Assembly: GCA_033002965.1 (NCBI GenBank)
Contig: JAURVB010004776.1
Coordinates: 1-64,000 of the forward strand
Origin: Piper betle
Taxonomy: Eukaryota; Streptophyta; Magnoliopsida; Piperales; Piperaceae
Direction: 5' to 3'
Length of the DNA stretch: 64,000 nucleotides
Part shown: positions 12,451-25,060 of the stretch, piece by piece
Position numbering within the stretch: the first letter of the stretch is position 1
Layout: every line of letters begins with the position of its first letter
Made by a program: the position numbers and the translations under genes
The notes under the pieces: generated by a model
Database searches by the model: none
Told to the model about the DNA's origin: nothing
The model's input: the letters and a program-made list of their open reading frames with translations, nothing else

Positions 12451-13894
12451 ATGGCGGTGGTTGCGGCGGCTCGGCCACTCCGGCGGCAGCCCTCGCCGGA
12501 CTCCGCCGCCGGAAAAATTTCCGGTGGGCGACTCCGTCGTTCTCAGCGTCGGCAGCCGAGCCGTCCCCTTCGCCGAGGAAGCTCGTCCTGTACTCGAAGC
12601 CCGGGTGCTGCCTGTGCGACGGCCTCAAGGAGAAGCTCCACGCCGCCTTCTCCTTGGCTGGCCCTGGTTCTCTTGACGACCTGGAGTTGCATGTTTGTGC
12701 TCTTTTCCCGAATTCGAGTCCGTCTTTTACTGACATGACGGGATAATCGGCGGGGAAGTAGTTGAAGTGTTTGTGTAAATGCATTCTGTTTGTGTTGATT
12801 TCAATTTGCAGGTGAGGAATATTTTGGACAATCCTGAGTGGGAGAGGTTGTATCAGTATGAGATTCCTGTGTTGGCTAGAGTTCTCCCAGACGGCTCTGA
12901 GGTTCGCATGATTTTTTTGTGTGCATATATGCATGCTTTATGTTTATATTCTTGACTAATTTCGTTTCATTATCTTTATAAATGTTACTGCTCTTGATTG
13001 TTGGTTACGAATATGATAAGAGTTTGTTTGAGGAAATGACTTGTTTGCATGCCTGGTTAGTAGTTAGTCGGGATCATAATGGTTGCTCTTGATTTTGGTG
13101 AATCTTTAAGTATTGTTGGCTTTTTTCTTCCCCCAAAAAATATTGTTGATTGGGACATAGGATTTTCTCTTTGAAGTGGTGCTTGATTACTTGTTACTGA
13201 AGTAGGCGTCGTTTCAATCCATATAGAAGGTATTTCTGTTGCATCAAATGGTGGCTGCAACTGTTATGCAACTGACCAATTGAAGCATGAAGGGCTATCT
13301 TGCTTAGCGGGAAAGTTCAACTTGTAAAGAGTAAAGAGTTGTGCTACGTACTTCCAAACCCCATTTTTTAATCACGTTGATGGGTTTTTAAATAATGGGA
13401 GTTATGCTAAATAAAGTGAATTTTGGAAGTACAAGTAATATTTTCTACTTGTAAAATATCTTACTAAATAAAATTAGTGCAGTAAATGGCGAAGAAGAAA
13501 TAACGGCAGGCCGTAAGTTCATTATATGTTTACCTTGACAAAAACTTCATTTGATTTTATTGAGTAACTGAATTCCTTAAATCAATAGATAGTGATACGA
13601 AAACACATATCTGCCTCTGGATGTGTTTCATTTTATGTTGGTTCAAAAAACTCTGATTGAGATTATTTCAACTTCTATGGAGAATTTTTCGAAAGTCACA
13701 TTTTCTAGCTCACAAAATTCTCCTACAAATTTATTTTTGATTCTGAAAACTGCGATACTGCAGTTGCATGTTATTTTTAATCTTTGCATGAGCGTTCATA
13801 TTTGAGACCACTGTTGCAGCAGGTCCTCCCAAGACTTTCGCCTCGTTTGGGAGTTGAGCTTATACAAAAGAAACTAGCTGCTGCCTTCAGCTAA
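12451..13894 (+). CDS. Glutaredoxin-like protein (DUF836 type), three exons, frame broken in exon 1
   Basis: A small thioredoxin-fold protein of the glutaredoxin-like DUF836 family, probably plastid-targeted from its Ala/Arg/Ser-rich start. Exons: 12451-12692, 12812-12901 and 13820-13894, with GT-AG borders and phase 0 throughout. The redox motif is in LVLYSKPGCCLCDG, with Cys53 and Cys56 in corrected numbering. Exon 2 gives EWERLYQYEIPVLARVLPDG, and exon 3 ends QKKLAAAFS. The ATG at 12451 (MAVVAAARPL) is in a different frame from the domain, and the domain frame has no ATG after its last upstream stop. One missing base between 12454 and about 12590 joins them; the A5 run at 12513-12517 is the likeliest site. 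With that base the product would be 135 residues. Exon 3 has a NAGNAG acceptor. Confidence 0.82.
13348..13432. mobile_element. Possible small MITE in intron 2 of the glutaredoxin-like gene
   Basis: A perfect 11-bp inverted repeat (GTACTTCCAAA at 13348-13358 and TTTGGAAGTAC at 13422-13432) bounds 85 bp of AT-rich sequence. No clear target duplication is visible, so this may be only a hairpin. Confidence 0.3.
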
Positions 13895-14212
13895 AGCTGA
13901 GTCCATGCCTTGACAACTAATTGATTGCTGGAAGATACTGTAGAAATGGCTATTCCAGTTCATTTTTCATTATCATTGCCAGCACGGGGGCAAGAGCATA
14001 TCTCCTGGTTTGGATGCGTTGAAGATTTTCACGTTGCAGCTGACAAAAAATGCAACTTCTGTAGCAGTTTCTTATCTTATTTCCTTACGTTCTTTAAATT
14101 GTAGACATTTATAATTTTCATATAATTGTTGATTATTACTTGGAAATATCGACTTAATTTAGATGTACTAAACCATTTGGCGATTGAATTTGCGAAATGT
14201 GAAATTAACTCT
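13895..14212. other. 3' flank of the glutaredoxin-like gene
   Basis: Presumably holds the 3' UTR. No other feature is recognised. Confidence 0.4.
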
Positions 14213-14530
14213 AGTACACAAGTGTAGGTATGCTAGTCCTCTTCATGGCCATGGTTAACCAAATGTCAAACTGTCCTTACCTCTAAATCAAAAATGTGAG
14301 TGAGTACACAACTGTAGGTATGCTAGTCCTCTTCATGGCCATGGTTAACCAAATGTCAAACTGTCCTTATCTCTAAATCAAAAATGTGAGTGAGTACCAA
14401 ATGTCAAACTGTCCTTGCCTCTAAATCAAAAATGTGAGTGAGTACACAACTGTAGGTATGCTAGTCCTCTTCATGGCCATGGTTAACCAAATGTCAAACT
14501 GTCCTTACCTCTAAATAAAAAATGTGAGTG
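14213..14530 (+). repeat. 90-bp minisatellite, 3.5 units
   Basis: Units lie at 14213-14302, 14303-14392 and 14441-14530 (90 bp each, nearly identical). A short unit at 14393-14440 (48 bp) lacks 42 internal bases. Each unit starts AGTAC and ends AATGTGAGTG, and contains CTTCATGGCCATGGTTAACC. Confidence 0.92.
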
Positions 14531-16764
14531 AGTACACGGCGTTCATTAGAGTCTGTCAAGTTATGAGGGAGGTCTGGGTCAATTCTGGTGGGCATGTAAA
14601 AGGTGATTGCTCCAAATCCCTGCGGTAAGGTCGGTAGATGGCGGTTCCTTGTCTGGAGCTTAATTTATTTACGGGTTGGTGCCTGGTTGGCCCCTCTTCT
14701 CAGTAGTGCTTATCCTTGTTTTTTGAACAACTCACACAAAAGGTTTCCGTACTCGGAGGGAAGACCTCGTGTTTTGTTCTAGCTGCGTACACACAAGTCC
14801 TCGAGTTTGCACTCTCGTATAGATATATAGAGGCTTCGATAAAGATTCAACAAGAGTTCCTTTTTTCAGATTATGCTTTCATTTGCACAATGAGATTGTC
14901 AAATAACGCGCTGGCATTGAAGGAGTGTGTTCTTTGAACAAGTAATAATTTGGTGCTATTACATTGAGTTGCGTGAGCTACGGCATCCAATGACGAAACT
15001 ACAAACACCCACTTAATTAAACGATAGCAATATAAAACTTTTCTGGAGGAACGATTAATTTACTATTTGTACCAAACCATATTGTTAACCATCTTTTCTG
15101 GAATCAGCTTCGGTAGACAGCAGCAGAAGTCTATATTCCAGAAGCGACAGAGTACGTATTTTTGCTGATGATATGAAATGGAGCATGGAAATTAGCGGGT
15201 AATTAAACGTGGGGCACTGATATAACACATCTTCAAAAGAACCTGCTCAATTATGATTTTCTTTTTTTCTTATCAAGAACCTTATCTTCAGTTCCCGAGC
15301 TCACAGAGGCCTGCCTCCTTTGCGGCTTTGACCTACAAACATTTGTATATACATTTGCTTTCCATTGCTCGCTTGTATGACATGAGATTCCCAGCCACTT
15401 TTTATGGGGATTCACCTGTCTTACAAGCATCTCCAGTCTTTCTTGTACATGATACAAAGCTGAAGGGAGTAAAACTGTATGCTGGGCTGGGGCAGCTCCT
15501 CGAAGTTTACGGAGGGAAGATTGCCCATATAACCCAAATGAACCAAGGCAAAGATCATTTCGTGTGATAAAAAAGGGACCGAATTAGTGGTAGCAACAGA
15601 AGAGGTAAAATATGCTAAGCCCGTTGAGCCAAATTAGCAGCATATGCTGATAAGTAGATGCCGCTGATGCTGCATTGAAAGAAAAAAACATCAAAATGTC
15701 AGTTCCTAGCAGCAGAAAATCCCTAAAAGATGGTCAAAAAAAAAATGAACAGATCTAAATACATGCTGATTCAGCACTGAATACAGAGCCAAACATCATA
15801 AGTCATTCGTTAGCAGCTAGCAGATCTGGTATATTAGCAAAATAAGCCTACCAAAAGAAATCCTAAGAGATAATTTACATTAACGCATAAATGCTACACC
15901 AATGTGATCAAGTGGCGTAGCATTTCCTCGGCAAAAACAGAAAATTCAGGAACACATTCCAATTAATTATTTTAAGAACTCAAACGTTACACTTATCAAC
16001 AATACCATTACCAGCATGCCAAGAACAAAATGGAACAAAGGTCAAACAAAATATAAAAGTGAACAAAGCATTAGCAATATCAATTCAAAGCGTGAATGGG
16101 TTAGAAGGCTAACATGATAAATAACGAAATTAAGGAACCATCAGGCATCTAAGCTTTTCAAAAAAACTTCACCGCAGACAAATTCAAAAAATCCCAATCA
16201 ACTTGTTAAAATAAAGAGTGGAAGTTAATTAGGAAATGCAAAACACAAAACTTGAAGCATTGATTTTGCAACAATACTTTTTTTACACTATTTGCCATTC
16301 CTGGTGAAGGATGTTTGCAAAATGGCGTTTTCAGTAAAGTGATGACATATCTATTATGAGAGCACCCAGAAAACGACTTAGAAACCAATGCAGCCAGTCA
16401 AACAAGGAGTATAGGAATACCAAAAACACCAAAGAAAAAAGGGATTGCTTGGTATCAGCAACATGTAAATCTAGCCATCTATTTAGATCACATGGCGGTA
16501 ATTTTTGTAACTTAAACAAAATTGCCTCATCAATCTAGTCATCTATTTAGATCACATGGTTGTAGTTTTTAAACCTTAAATAAAATTGCCTCATCATCCA
16601 ACCGTCCTTATGATCCAAAGGCTCACATTAAATTTTGCTAGCATAGAAGTATCAGCTGTTGCTAATTTTTTCCAAGAAAAAAGCAGAATAAAGAAAAAAA
16701 ACCTTAACACAAGTTCATTTTAAAAAAAATACTATTTCATCAATTATTAAGTATGAAGACTTAC
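14531..16764. other. Intergenic sequence; probably includes an unresolved 3' end of the DUF7036-type gene
   Basis: An open frame at 15253-15567 (104 codons, +) has no recognisable domain and no supporting context. A last exon of the minus-strand gene at 16765-20125 should lie here, because that gene's exon 4 ends at a good donor in phase 1, but I could not identify it. A dispersed repeat occupies about 16472-16650. Confidence 0.4.
16472..16650 (+). repeat. Dispersed repeat family, copy A, with partial tandem duplication
   Basis: The start unit (AGCCATCTATTTAGATCACATGG through GCCTCATCA) is present twice, at about 16472-16535 and 16536-16598. It is followed once by ATCCAACCGTCCTTATGATCC and an ACATTAAATTTTGC tail. 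Related copies lie near 21100, 33274, 52389 and 55874. It looks like a short AT-rich MITE. Confidence 0.6.
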
Positions 16765-19700
16765 AAATTGGTGGAGGAGACATACTAAATGGTGCTGGAT
16801 CGGGACTTCTCTCCAGGCCAAGTTCATAGTTGTTCTTTGGGCTTGGAGCATTAGGAAATGCAGCAGTGGGTGATAAACTTGGACCCCTCCGAATAGGATA
16901 CACAGTTTGGCCACGAGGAGGGCTAGGAAAACCCCTTTGAGAGGCAGTTGGAGGAAAGATAGGTGAATGTATAGGATCAAGAGTAGGGGCCATATTTGGT
17001 GAAACAACAGGAACATATATGGGGCTGGACAGAGGAGGCTGTGCATTAACACTTACCGAAGGTGCAGGAGATGTTAAAGGGGGAAGGAGTAACTAGGCTC
17101 ATTTTCAGGAGGCTGAACGTGCGGAATGGGGCTTAATGACGGGGCATAAACCCCAGCTGGGGGAAGTGGCATACCAGGAATGATGGAAGGGTTAGGAGAA
17201 GGAGATAAAACAAAATGAGAGTGGTCACAAGGAGCTGGGGCTGGGATTGTCGGCACCGGATCAGGTGACGGAGATGGAGATGGAGATGAACCAAGGGAGT
17301 GCTGCAGGTATGATGACAACTGGACCTGTTTTACTTTGCCAAAAACAGCATGATCCAGACCAAGGTTTTGATCATGATACCCTCTCAATGCCTCCGCCAG
17401 CTGCTTCAGCCTCTGAGGCAAGACAATCAAGTTCCCAATATCGGAAAACACAGAGGCCTGCACTATAACTGGAGGAGCAACAGTGGAACCATCTAAATTT
17501 GTCATCCGTACATATACATTCTGTGCGCAATTACAACCAGCAGTCAATGTAAGAAAACAATTCAATACAAGCAAACTCTTTAGCAACCTAAAACTTACTT
17601 CATTAGGTCTCAACTTCAGCCCGTTCTTCAGCTCATCCTTCAACTGATTGAGATTTTTCTCTATCTGTGAAATGGAATTATTCAACGTGAAATTGAAGAG
17701 GATTTCATTCAACTGCGAAAGGAAAGAAGACTGTCCAGGCACGGTGACTCCTCCCGGGAATTTTAATATCTCAAAGAAGAAGGTTTCCCAAATACTGAGG
17801 GTGTCAGTGTCAGATTGTAGTCAAGAAGCACGAATCCAATAAATGAGGATTTCAACACACTCAATGTCACATCTGGAATTATACCATCACTTGGATCAGG
17901 AAGAACACCAAAAACCACACTGGTCCAATTTGGATTTGAAAATGGAACCATAGAAAGAATGGATACCTGCACATAAGCGCAGAAATTAGTCTTAATTCAT
18001 ATGAAAACAAAGTACTAGGAAGGACTTCTAATAGAAAGATACCTTTGTATATGGCAAGCCTATTTCCTCAAATATTTCAAACTCCAGCATCTCTTTTTGT
18101 TCATCAACTAACTCAAGCGGCATTTGAAGATTAAAAGAAGCCTGGACAAGTGCTGCAATGTAGCAGTGACACAAGAAAAGTTATATAATGAAAAAATGTA
18201 AGAAAATAGAAACCATATAAAATTTCCTTGACAATAAAAAACCCATGACATATTTGAGACAATACATATTAGATGAAAAGTAAAACTCATCCAGAATTGT
18301 AGCACATATTATCCGGTTTTAATTGATAACCACTTTATCCACTAATACTTTTTCTACCCCAGCTAACAATAAGCATACAGTGTTACTTCAAAATAGATCA
18401 CATAACACATGACAAATACGGCTTCCAATCTCACAAGACCAAAAGAAAGACTTATATGCACGTTCAGATGCAGACATACTATAAGACACGGAAAAGAAAA
18501 ATCATCTAAAAAATCATTCCAATGAATGATTATGTACTGTTGATAATGAACTTCACACAAGCAAGGGTTGCAGGTACGGTCATTTTTCACTAAAATTTTT
18601 TCTGTTAACAAGATATAAACCAGTAAATACCAAACAAAAAATTTCTGAAGAGTCATGGAGGAACCTACATAGAATAGCACGCACATTTGTACTTTTAAAA
18701 CAGATTTGTATTAGTAAATAACTATAAATGATGCTAGCTAATATGTGCATTGCTTCATAAACTTCATGGATCTTTTTCATTCGGGTTTGATTTTGTTGTA
18801 GCTCTAGAATTTGCATTCGAGATATGGACTGGTTATGGTAAAGAATTATTTGTAAATAGCTCCAGAATCAGCTAGTGGAAAAAGCTTTAAAAAATTCAAT
18901 CAAAGAAGAGCCCACGGCAGTAACAGAAGGAGAAAGTAATTAACTGTGGTTTATATGTTGCTAAAACAAATGTTTCATCCTTCGGATATGCAGATGGTCC
19001 AGCAGAAACTTATGTCATTGCTAAACACATACATTCATCTCAAGAAAATAACCATCGTTTATACGATCAACGTTCAATTTATGATGCTTTCTTTTCTAAT
19101 ACACTTCCTCGTCCAATCTTCTTAGTCTACATCCTTTACATGCATGGTAAGTAAACCAATTGACGGAGAAAAAAATAGAGAGAGGAGAAGATTACACCCA
19201 ATCACCAGCATTTCACAAGGATACTCCCCAGAAATTCTGGCCAAAAAAAGGTAAACTAAAAAATAGCTTAAAAATGAAAAAGAACAAGCGACAGGAAGCA
19301 ACCTTGTTTATTTCTGCAAAGTTTACTCTCTAGATCCTGCCAAGACAAGCACTTGAGGCAATGTACAAGTTGACAGAAATACTAAGAAACCATAATCCAA
19401 GAAAGAACAAGCTTCGTAGAGCACATAATTAAGTAAATAGAAGGAGTGAACACATCAAACTAACATATTAAAAGTAAAATTCGAATTATTATACACGATC
19501 AAGAACAGAAGAATACAACAACATATCCATAATGTAATCCTTGTTACAGAAACGTAAACAAACGCATACAACAATTCACAGCACGACAATCTTCAACAAG
19601 CACAAGGCGTTGCCTTTACTCCATCAAAACCGATCTCTTACCCTAAAAAAACCACAATTGATTACACCAATTGCAACCCCAACTGCCCCAATGCCCAAAT

Positions 19701-20125
19701 TGACTCGACACAACCCAATTGTAAGCCCCAATCAGCACAAAACCCGTCTCAATTCAAAAAATCGGCCATGTACCAACAAAACTACATGATCAAACCAAGA
19801 TCCCCATCAATCAACACCACCGTCCAACCCACCAAATCCAAAAAATCAAATTCTGACCAACAGAAAAAAAGGAAGAAGTCGACTAAAAACCTACCGTCCT
19901 GATGAGCACCCCCGCCGCCGCGGCTCCCAGATCCAAAAGGCCGAAACGGCGGCAGCCAGAACACCACCGACAAGCAGACGCATAAGCTGAGCACCAGAAC
20001 CAGCACGCATCTGAAGCTGAAAACCCCCAACACCTTCGCCACTACCCCCCAAGCCCGCCGCGGCACCACGGCGGCGGCTGCGCCTGCACTACCTGCACCG
20101 GCAGCTGCTCCTCGACCTTCCCCAT
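16765..20125 (-). CDS. Membrane-anchored proline-rich protein (DUF7036-type), four exons seen, three frame breaks
   Basis: A plant protein of unknown function with an N-terminal membrane segment, an extracellular DUF7036-like domain and a long Pro/Ser-rich tail; I assign the family from memory. Exons: 20125-19895, 18152-18043, 17966-17599 and 17520-16765, all GT-AG with matching phases. It starts MGKVEEQLPVQ. The membrane helix follows FSFRCVLVLVLSLC. The domain reads QASFNLQMPLELVDEQ ... VFSDIGNLIVLPQRLKQLAEALRG, and the tail is rich in SPSPSP and PPxxSP. Three single missing bases are needed: at the C6 run 20045-20050 (exon 1), the AAA at 17773-17775 (exon 3) and the G5 run 17079-17083 (exon 4). 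After each, exon lengths and phases agree exactly. Exon 4 ends at a donor in phase 1, so a further 3' exon is expected but not found. Confidence 0.8.
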
Positions 20126-21097
20126 TCCCAACGCATCTGGAACCAAAAAGCTTCCACCTTTCGCCTACCACAACAACAGCTCCGCCGCCGGCGACCCACC
20201 CAGATCGGAGCTCGCCTCCTTCCCCACCTCCGCGCAGGCCTGCATGCTCGTCCCCGGGCAAAAAAATATTTTTCGAGAGGGAGTGGGGCCCACTATAATA
20301 TTTGATAATGCAAGCCCTCTCGTTTTCAAAATTTAAAACAAACCCCCCCCCACCATCTTCGGGCATTTTTTAACGATTCTTATTTTGTCCGTTTGCGTGG
20401 AGGGGTGTTTTCGGCATTTTCGATGGCAATTGCGATCTGGACGTGGGCCCGCTGTACAGAGCGTCGAAAGGGTGTTGTGTGCCCCACTTCGTCCTTCCTG
20501 AAAATGGTAAACTTGTTTTATTCCGTGCCTTCACCTTGTGGTTGATGATATATTTATTTAAGCGTGGCCGAGAGGGGGATTAAGTGGTGTTTTAATTTAG
20601 AATTTGGCAGCTCAAACTTCTAAAAAGTGGAGTTCAAAAAAATAAGACAAGTTCTAGAGAGTCTAAGTTTTTTACACTATTTGATTGTTATTTTATTTGA
20701 ATTGACTCATCTCCAATTCCTTTACTTGTAATCATAACAAAATTATTGATTTTTTAAATTTACATCAAGGCAAACTTCTTTGGTCAAGCAACATTTTTTA
20801 TGGCCAATTTTGTTACTTTAATTTATTTATATACATATATAAGGAACCTTTCACTTGTCAAATAATTTTAATTTTTCAAAGATTCAAAATTATTAACTGG
20901 CCTACTAAATTACCCGTGATTGCGGGGCCACTTGTATTTTTTTGTCCCCTTTGAAAAAAGTTATCCGCTTGTCTTCAGAACCGTAAATTATCCTGGCTTC
21001 TTATTTGTTTGGTTATAACTGGGGAAGCAAGCTTCAATTTGTTCATCAAAACTTAAAAACTGCACTGATCCTCACCGCGTTCGATTTAAATGAGTGC

Positions 21098-21190
21098 TTA
21101 GCCATCTATTAGATCACGAATATAATTAAGTGAAGCAGCTTATTTACAACATCATCCAACTAATCATGTATTTGATCATTTAAATGAAAA
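21098..21190 (+). repeat. Dispersed repeat family, copy B
   Basis: Begins TTAGCCATCTATTAGATCAC and includes CATCATCCAACTAATCATG, the same order of motifs as in copy A near 16472. Diverged and shorter. Confidence 0.4.
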
Positions 21191-21800
21191 CAATAATGAG
21201 GCAGCTAGCTTGCATCGACACTTCTGGGTTCCATCTCGTGCCCAACGTTATCCACTTCATTCAAAGTGATGATAAATAAAAGGTCGGACCGCTCAACTGG
21301 TGAGCATAAATTGGTGTTGAAACAAGAACCGGGGGAGGCCGTGATCGAAGGCTGCTTTTGACTTTCTGAAGAGTAGAACACACTACACATTGCGTATTAC
21401 ATATTAGCAGTAGTACCAGTGGTGGGAAGCTATCAACAAGCGTCTGGATTTTGTGCAACCGCTGTAAAAATGGTCAGCCACCAACGCTGGCAACAACTTG
21501 ACGAAACCAAACAAAAGGTTGTTTGCTTGTTGAACCATGCCATCTCATTTCTAGAATGCTCTCCCATTGCGTCAATTTTTTATCACCTCCCATTCATCTT
21601 ACTAATTGGACTAATTACAATGTTAGCTCCCACGTATTGAGTTCGTGTATGGACGTGGTAAATTATATATTGTTGAAACAAATTTTTAGGTAATGTGCTC
21701 GATAATTCCTTGCAATTTTTGAAGAAAAATATACTGAATGTGGGAATATTCGGACTTCCACTCCACCTAGCTATCCATTGTTTTTCACTCAAAGCTAGCT

Positions 21801-22109
21801 ATCATGAATTGTTTACAGCAATGAGCGGTGCAATCGCGGCGCTTGTTTAATTTTCTATTGGCATTCGTCTTTATACTCTAGAATTGAGTCTGAATCAAAA
21901 CGCGATTTGGACTTTGAAGTTTCTTTAGGCAAGTTAATGCTTAAGTCAGCTAACTATCATGGATTTTTTACAGCAATGAGCGGTGCAATCGTGGTGCACT
22001 TGTGTAATTTTCTATTGGCATTTATGTTTATACTCTAGAATTGAGTCTGAATCAAAGCGCGATTTAGACTTTGAAGTTTCTTTAGGCAAGTTAATGCTTA
22101 AGTCAGCTA
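21801..22109 (+). repeat. 155-bp tandem duplication
   Basis: Two units (about 21801-21955 and 21956-22109) share long stretches, including TTACAGCAATGAGCGGTGCA and TTTAGGCAAGTTAATGCTTA, with scattered substitutions. It is non-coding as far as I can see. Confidence 0.88.
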
Positions 22110-22492
22110 GCGTGATTCACATTGAACCTCAAATGACTCCAATTCATTATATATATACAGAGGGATAGAGAGGGGAAGGAATGATTCAATGAGAATCTTA
22201 TTTAGGCAGGAATTTTTGAGAAACTTAATATAGGTTTTTGTGTAAAATACCATTCAATTAACTTTCTAATAAACTTAATACGTTAGATTTTAATGGATGT
22301 TCAATATGAAAAATGGGCTTTTAATTAAACTTTTAGTGTCATTTATATACCATTCTACTAATTTTCTTTTCCTCATTGTCTTCCTTGGTAGCCCTTTTTC
22401 TCATCCTTCTTATATAAACCATTAGATAAAAAATTAACGGTCATGATTAAAATTTACAAATTTCACATTTTAAAAAGTCCATGTTCTATCAT

Positions 22493-22496
<4 letters not shown>

Positions 22497-22559
<63 letters not shown>

Positions 22560-22574
22560 TCCACGTGTGTGTGT
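22497..22574. repeat. (AT)n microsatellite followed by an AC/GT inverted repeat
   Basis: About 26 AT units (22499-22550) run into ACACACACAT, a CCAC spacer and GTGTGTGTGT, which can pair as a hairpin. Confidence 0.9.
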
Positions 22575-22797
22575 ATGCACACGTGTAAAAATAAAGTTGG
22601 ACTTGGATACCTTGAGTGCGTGTGATATGTGCTGGAGGTGCCTTTTAATTCTAAAAAAGTAGAGATGATTTTAGATAAAATTTATTTTGGGATTGTATAA
22701 ACTTTTCTCCATTTCATATAAAAAGTTATAATATTTTTTTATGTTAGCCTTTTAATTACCTTGATGAATGTCAGAGTAAATATGAATATTGTCTAAG

Positions 22798-22800
<3 letters not shown>

Positions 22801-22836
<36 letters not shown>

Positions 22837-22848
22837 TATATATATATA
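22801..22848. repeat. (TA)n microsatellite
   Basis: About 17 TA units, one G interruption near 22835, then more TA units. Confidence 0.9.
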
Positions 22849-23666
22849 CTTTTATTAGTATTTACCCTATTTCCATTGTTCGTAAGCCATGTTAGAGGAA
22901 ATAGTAAGTAAAGTTTATTTTGTGAAGATGGTTGCCCGTGGTGCAGCAAATAAAAGATTATAGGTTGGGTGTGAAGTGGGAGGGGGAATTCCTGCAAGTT
23001 TTGGGTAAGGTTGGCATTTGTGAATAAGTGTGATGGGTGAGTGGGGGATTCTTCTAAAAAAATTTTATAAAAAAATCCCTTTCTTTAGAAGTTGAGTTTT
23101 TAGGATCATACCCAGACCATTTAAATATATAGGACTCCCTCTGTCTTATACACAAATGAATACAAGGTCCAGTAAACTGAAAAATGATGCATATCAACTG
23201 ACCATGTGAACTAAATAGCCTATTAAGTTCTTTCAAAAAAAAAACAGAGAATACTATTAATCAAGGGCTCAATTCTTAATTCAAAAGATAGCAGCTTGAT
23301 GCTTATGGTCAGCATGACTGGTGACAGTAGCAACTATTCCCCCGTATACATACTTGTGATCCAAGCTAGAAAACCATGACTACCGCTGGTTAAATATACA
23401 ATATTGTAAATAAATCATACATTACACGGGTAAACAACAAGGAAAATTTTTGAAATCTGGAGCACAGTCAATCAGCTTATTTCCACTTGATGAATCAACA
23501 CACAATAACTAAGGACATACATGATTTAATTAAGAAGCTGCTACAGCTTATAGATAACTCACTCCCCCATAACATCAAGCTAGTTAGCTCACTAGCTAGC
23601 TCAATTAATTATTAATTATTAATTATTCCATAAGCTTCAACACATGATGATCAGCCCAATGCAAAA

Positions 23667-24779
23667 TTATCTCTTGCACACAACACCCGCCCCACTCATC
23701 CTGCTGCTACACTGGAGATCGGCGAAGTCGACCTCGACGTTGTTGCTCACAACGGCAGAAGAAGAGCCCACAAACCGAGAAGCAGCGCAATCGGGCGCAA
23801 AGAGGCTGGAAGCAGCGAACTCCTTCTCCCCACCCATCACAGCCATGGCCACCCCCATCTTCACCCTGCTAACGTAGTTCTTGCCATAAGTCTGCCCCAA
23901 CACGCCGCTCACATCGTCCGTCAAGGAGTAGAACTTGAACCTCAAGTTGAGGTGCGCCATGCAGTCGTCGTCGGTCACCCCATACCCGTGCACCCTCGAC
24001 TCCTCTTTGGTGATGGGCACCACGTTTGCTTCAATCTTGAACTTCCCTTGAGCTCAACCGCCACTCCATTGGCATTGCGGGTCCTTGTTATGGAGAGCCC
24101 CGGCATGGAAGATGAGTGCCATGTAGCTCCCAGGTGGGCAGGGAGGAGGATGGGCTCACCGTCGACGGAGAGGGCGAGTCGGTCGTCGGAGTCGTCCCAA
24201 GCGGTGGTCTTCATGGCGCTGACATAGATTTGGTGTTTGCCGAAGAGGAGGCCGAGGGATTGGACCCAGGTGAAGTCCCTCTTCATTACGGGGCTCCTCT
24301 TGCCGATGAAGTGGGCGTTGATGTGGAGGTTGGGGTCACTGAGCAGGCAGAAATCCTTATCCTTCTTCCCATGGAAGTAGAATGTTAGCCCATCTCCACC
24401 TACGAATCTTGGGTCCTGGCACACCGCCCCTGGTTCGTCGCATGCTGCGTGCATTCACCAACAATACAATTGCACCATGTATCATATGATTGCTGAGTTG
24501 CTAGTTAACCTTTGCTAGCTACGTATATATATGTGTATCTTAATTGCACAAAGTTTTGCTTGTATTCGTATATATTAACTTACAGCAGACGGGCCTGCAT
24601 GAACGGCAATTAACCTTGCACTCCTCGCCGGGGCAAAACTTGGGGCACACATGCACCAAGTTGCGGCAGTCTTTGAATTTGGGGTTGTTGCATTTGGCTG
24701 TTTTGGCGAAGGCCGTCCCTCCGAGATGGAGGAGAAGGTAGACGAAAGCGGCGCTCAGAAGCATAAAAGCGCGAGCCAT
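23667..24779 (-). CDS. Secreted root cap / LEA-related protein, two exons, one frame break
   Basis: Belongs to the plant root cap protein family (annotated as LEA-related; At5g54370 is a member), secreted and of unknown biochemical role. Exon 1 is 24779-24584, the intron 24583-24445 and exon 2 24444-23667. The start MARAFMLLSAAFVYLLLHLGG is a signal peptide ending at AFA. A Cys-rich stretch follows (CRNLVHVCPKFCPGEEC, CRSCRPVC), then the family core with AVCQDPRFVGGDGLTFYFHG and, near the end, HGYGVTDDDCMAHLNLRF and LTDDVSGVLGQTYG. Between GVAVELKG and VPITKEES the frame changes; one base missing at the CCC of 24045-24047 (GGG on the coding strand) repairs it and gives 324 residues. An upstream in-frame ATG (24839) lies too close to the TATA box to be used. 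Confidence 0.87.
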
Positions 24780-24856
24780 ATGGAAATTATCAGGATGGAT
24801 GATATACAGTAAAGAATAAGTTGGGTTTGTGCTTTCCATTAAGCCATCTGTGATCT

Positions 24857-24866
24857 CAATTTATAG
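24857..24866 (-). promoter_or_regulatory. Probable TATA box of the root cap protein gene
   Basis: Minus-strand TCTATAAATT lies about 80 bp upstream of the chosen ATG. A start of transcription about 30 bp downstream would exclude the ATG at 24839, which supports the MARAF start. Confidence 0.5.
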
Positions 24867-25060
24867 ATGCTTTAGCAGTCCAATTTTCAGATTTTTACGC
24901 TAATCATTATCGTCTTGTATTGCATTATACCGGCCATGCACCTGACTGGCCATATGGTTTGTGCTCATGAGAATAATTTGAGATGGAAGTCTTGGCCATG
25001 TGGATAAAAAAGAAACATAAAATATTTCCAAGTGGAACACCCAATTGTAAATCAAATGGC

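Larger units (their letters stand above)
20126..23666. other. Intergenic sequence, 3.5 kb
   Basis: Holds the upstream flank of the DUF7036-type gene, a dispersed repeat near 21100, a 155-bp tandem duplication (21801-22109) and two AT microsatellites. No gene was recognised. Confidence 0.5.

Noticed and set aside
15253..15567. 104-codon open frame on the plus strand
   Set aside because: No domain, signal or neighbouring exon that I recognise; composition is not clearly coding.
22752..22997. Open frame rich in Ile-Tyr repeats
   Set aside because: It is only the translation of the TA microsatellite.
23667..24023. Independent small gene starting at the ATG at 24023
   Set aside because: The product is the C-terminal part of the root cap family domain and continues directly from exon 2 after a one-base correction.
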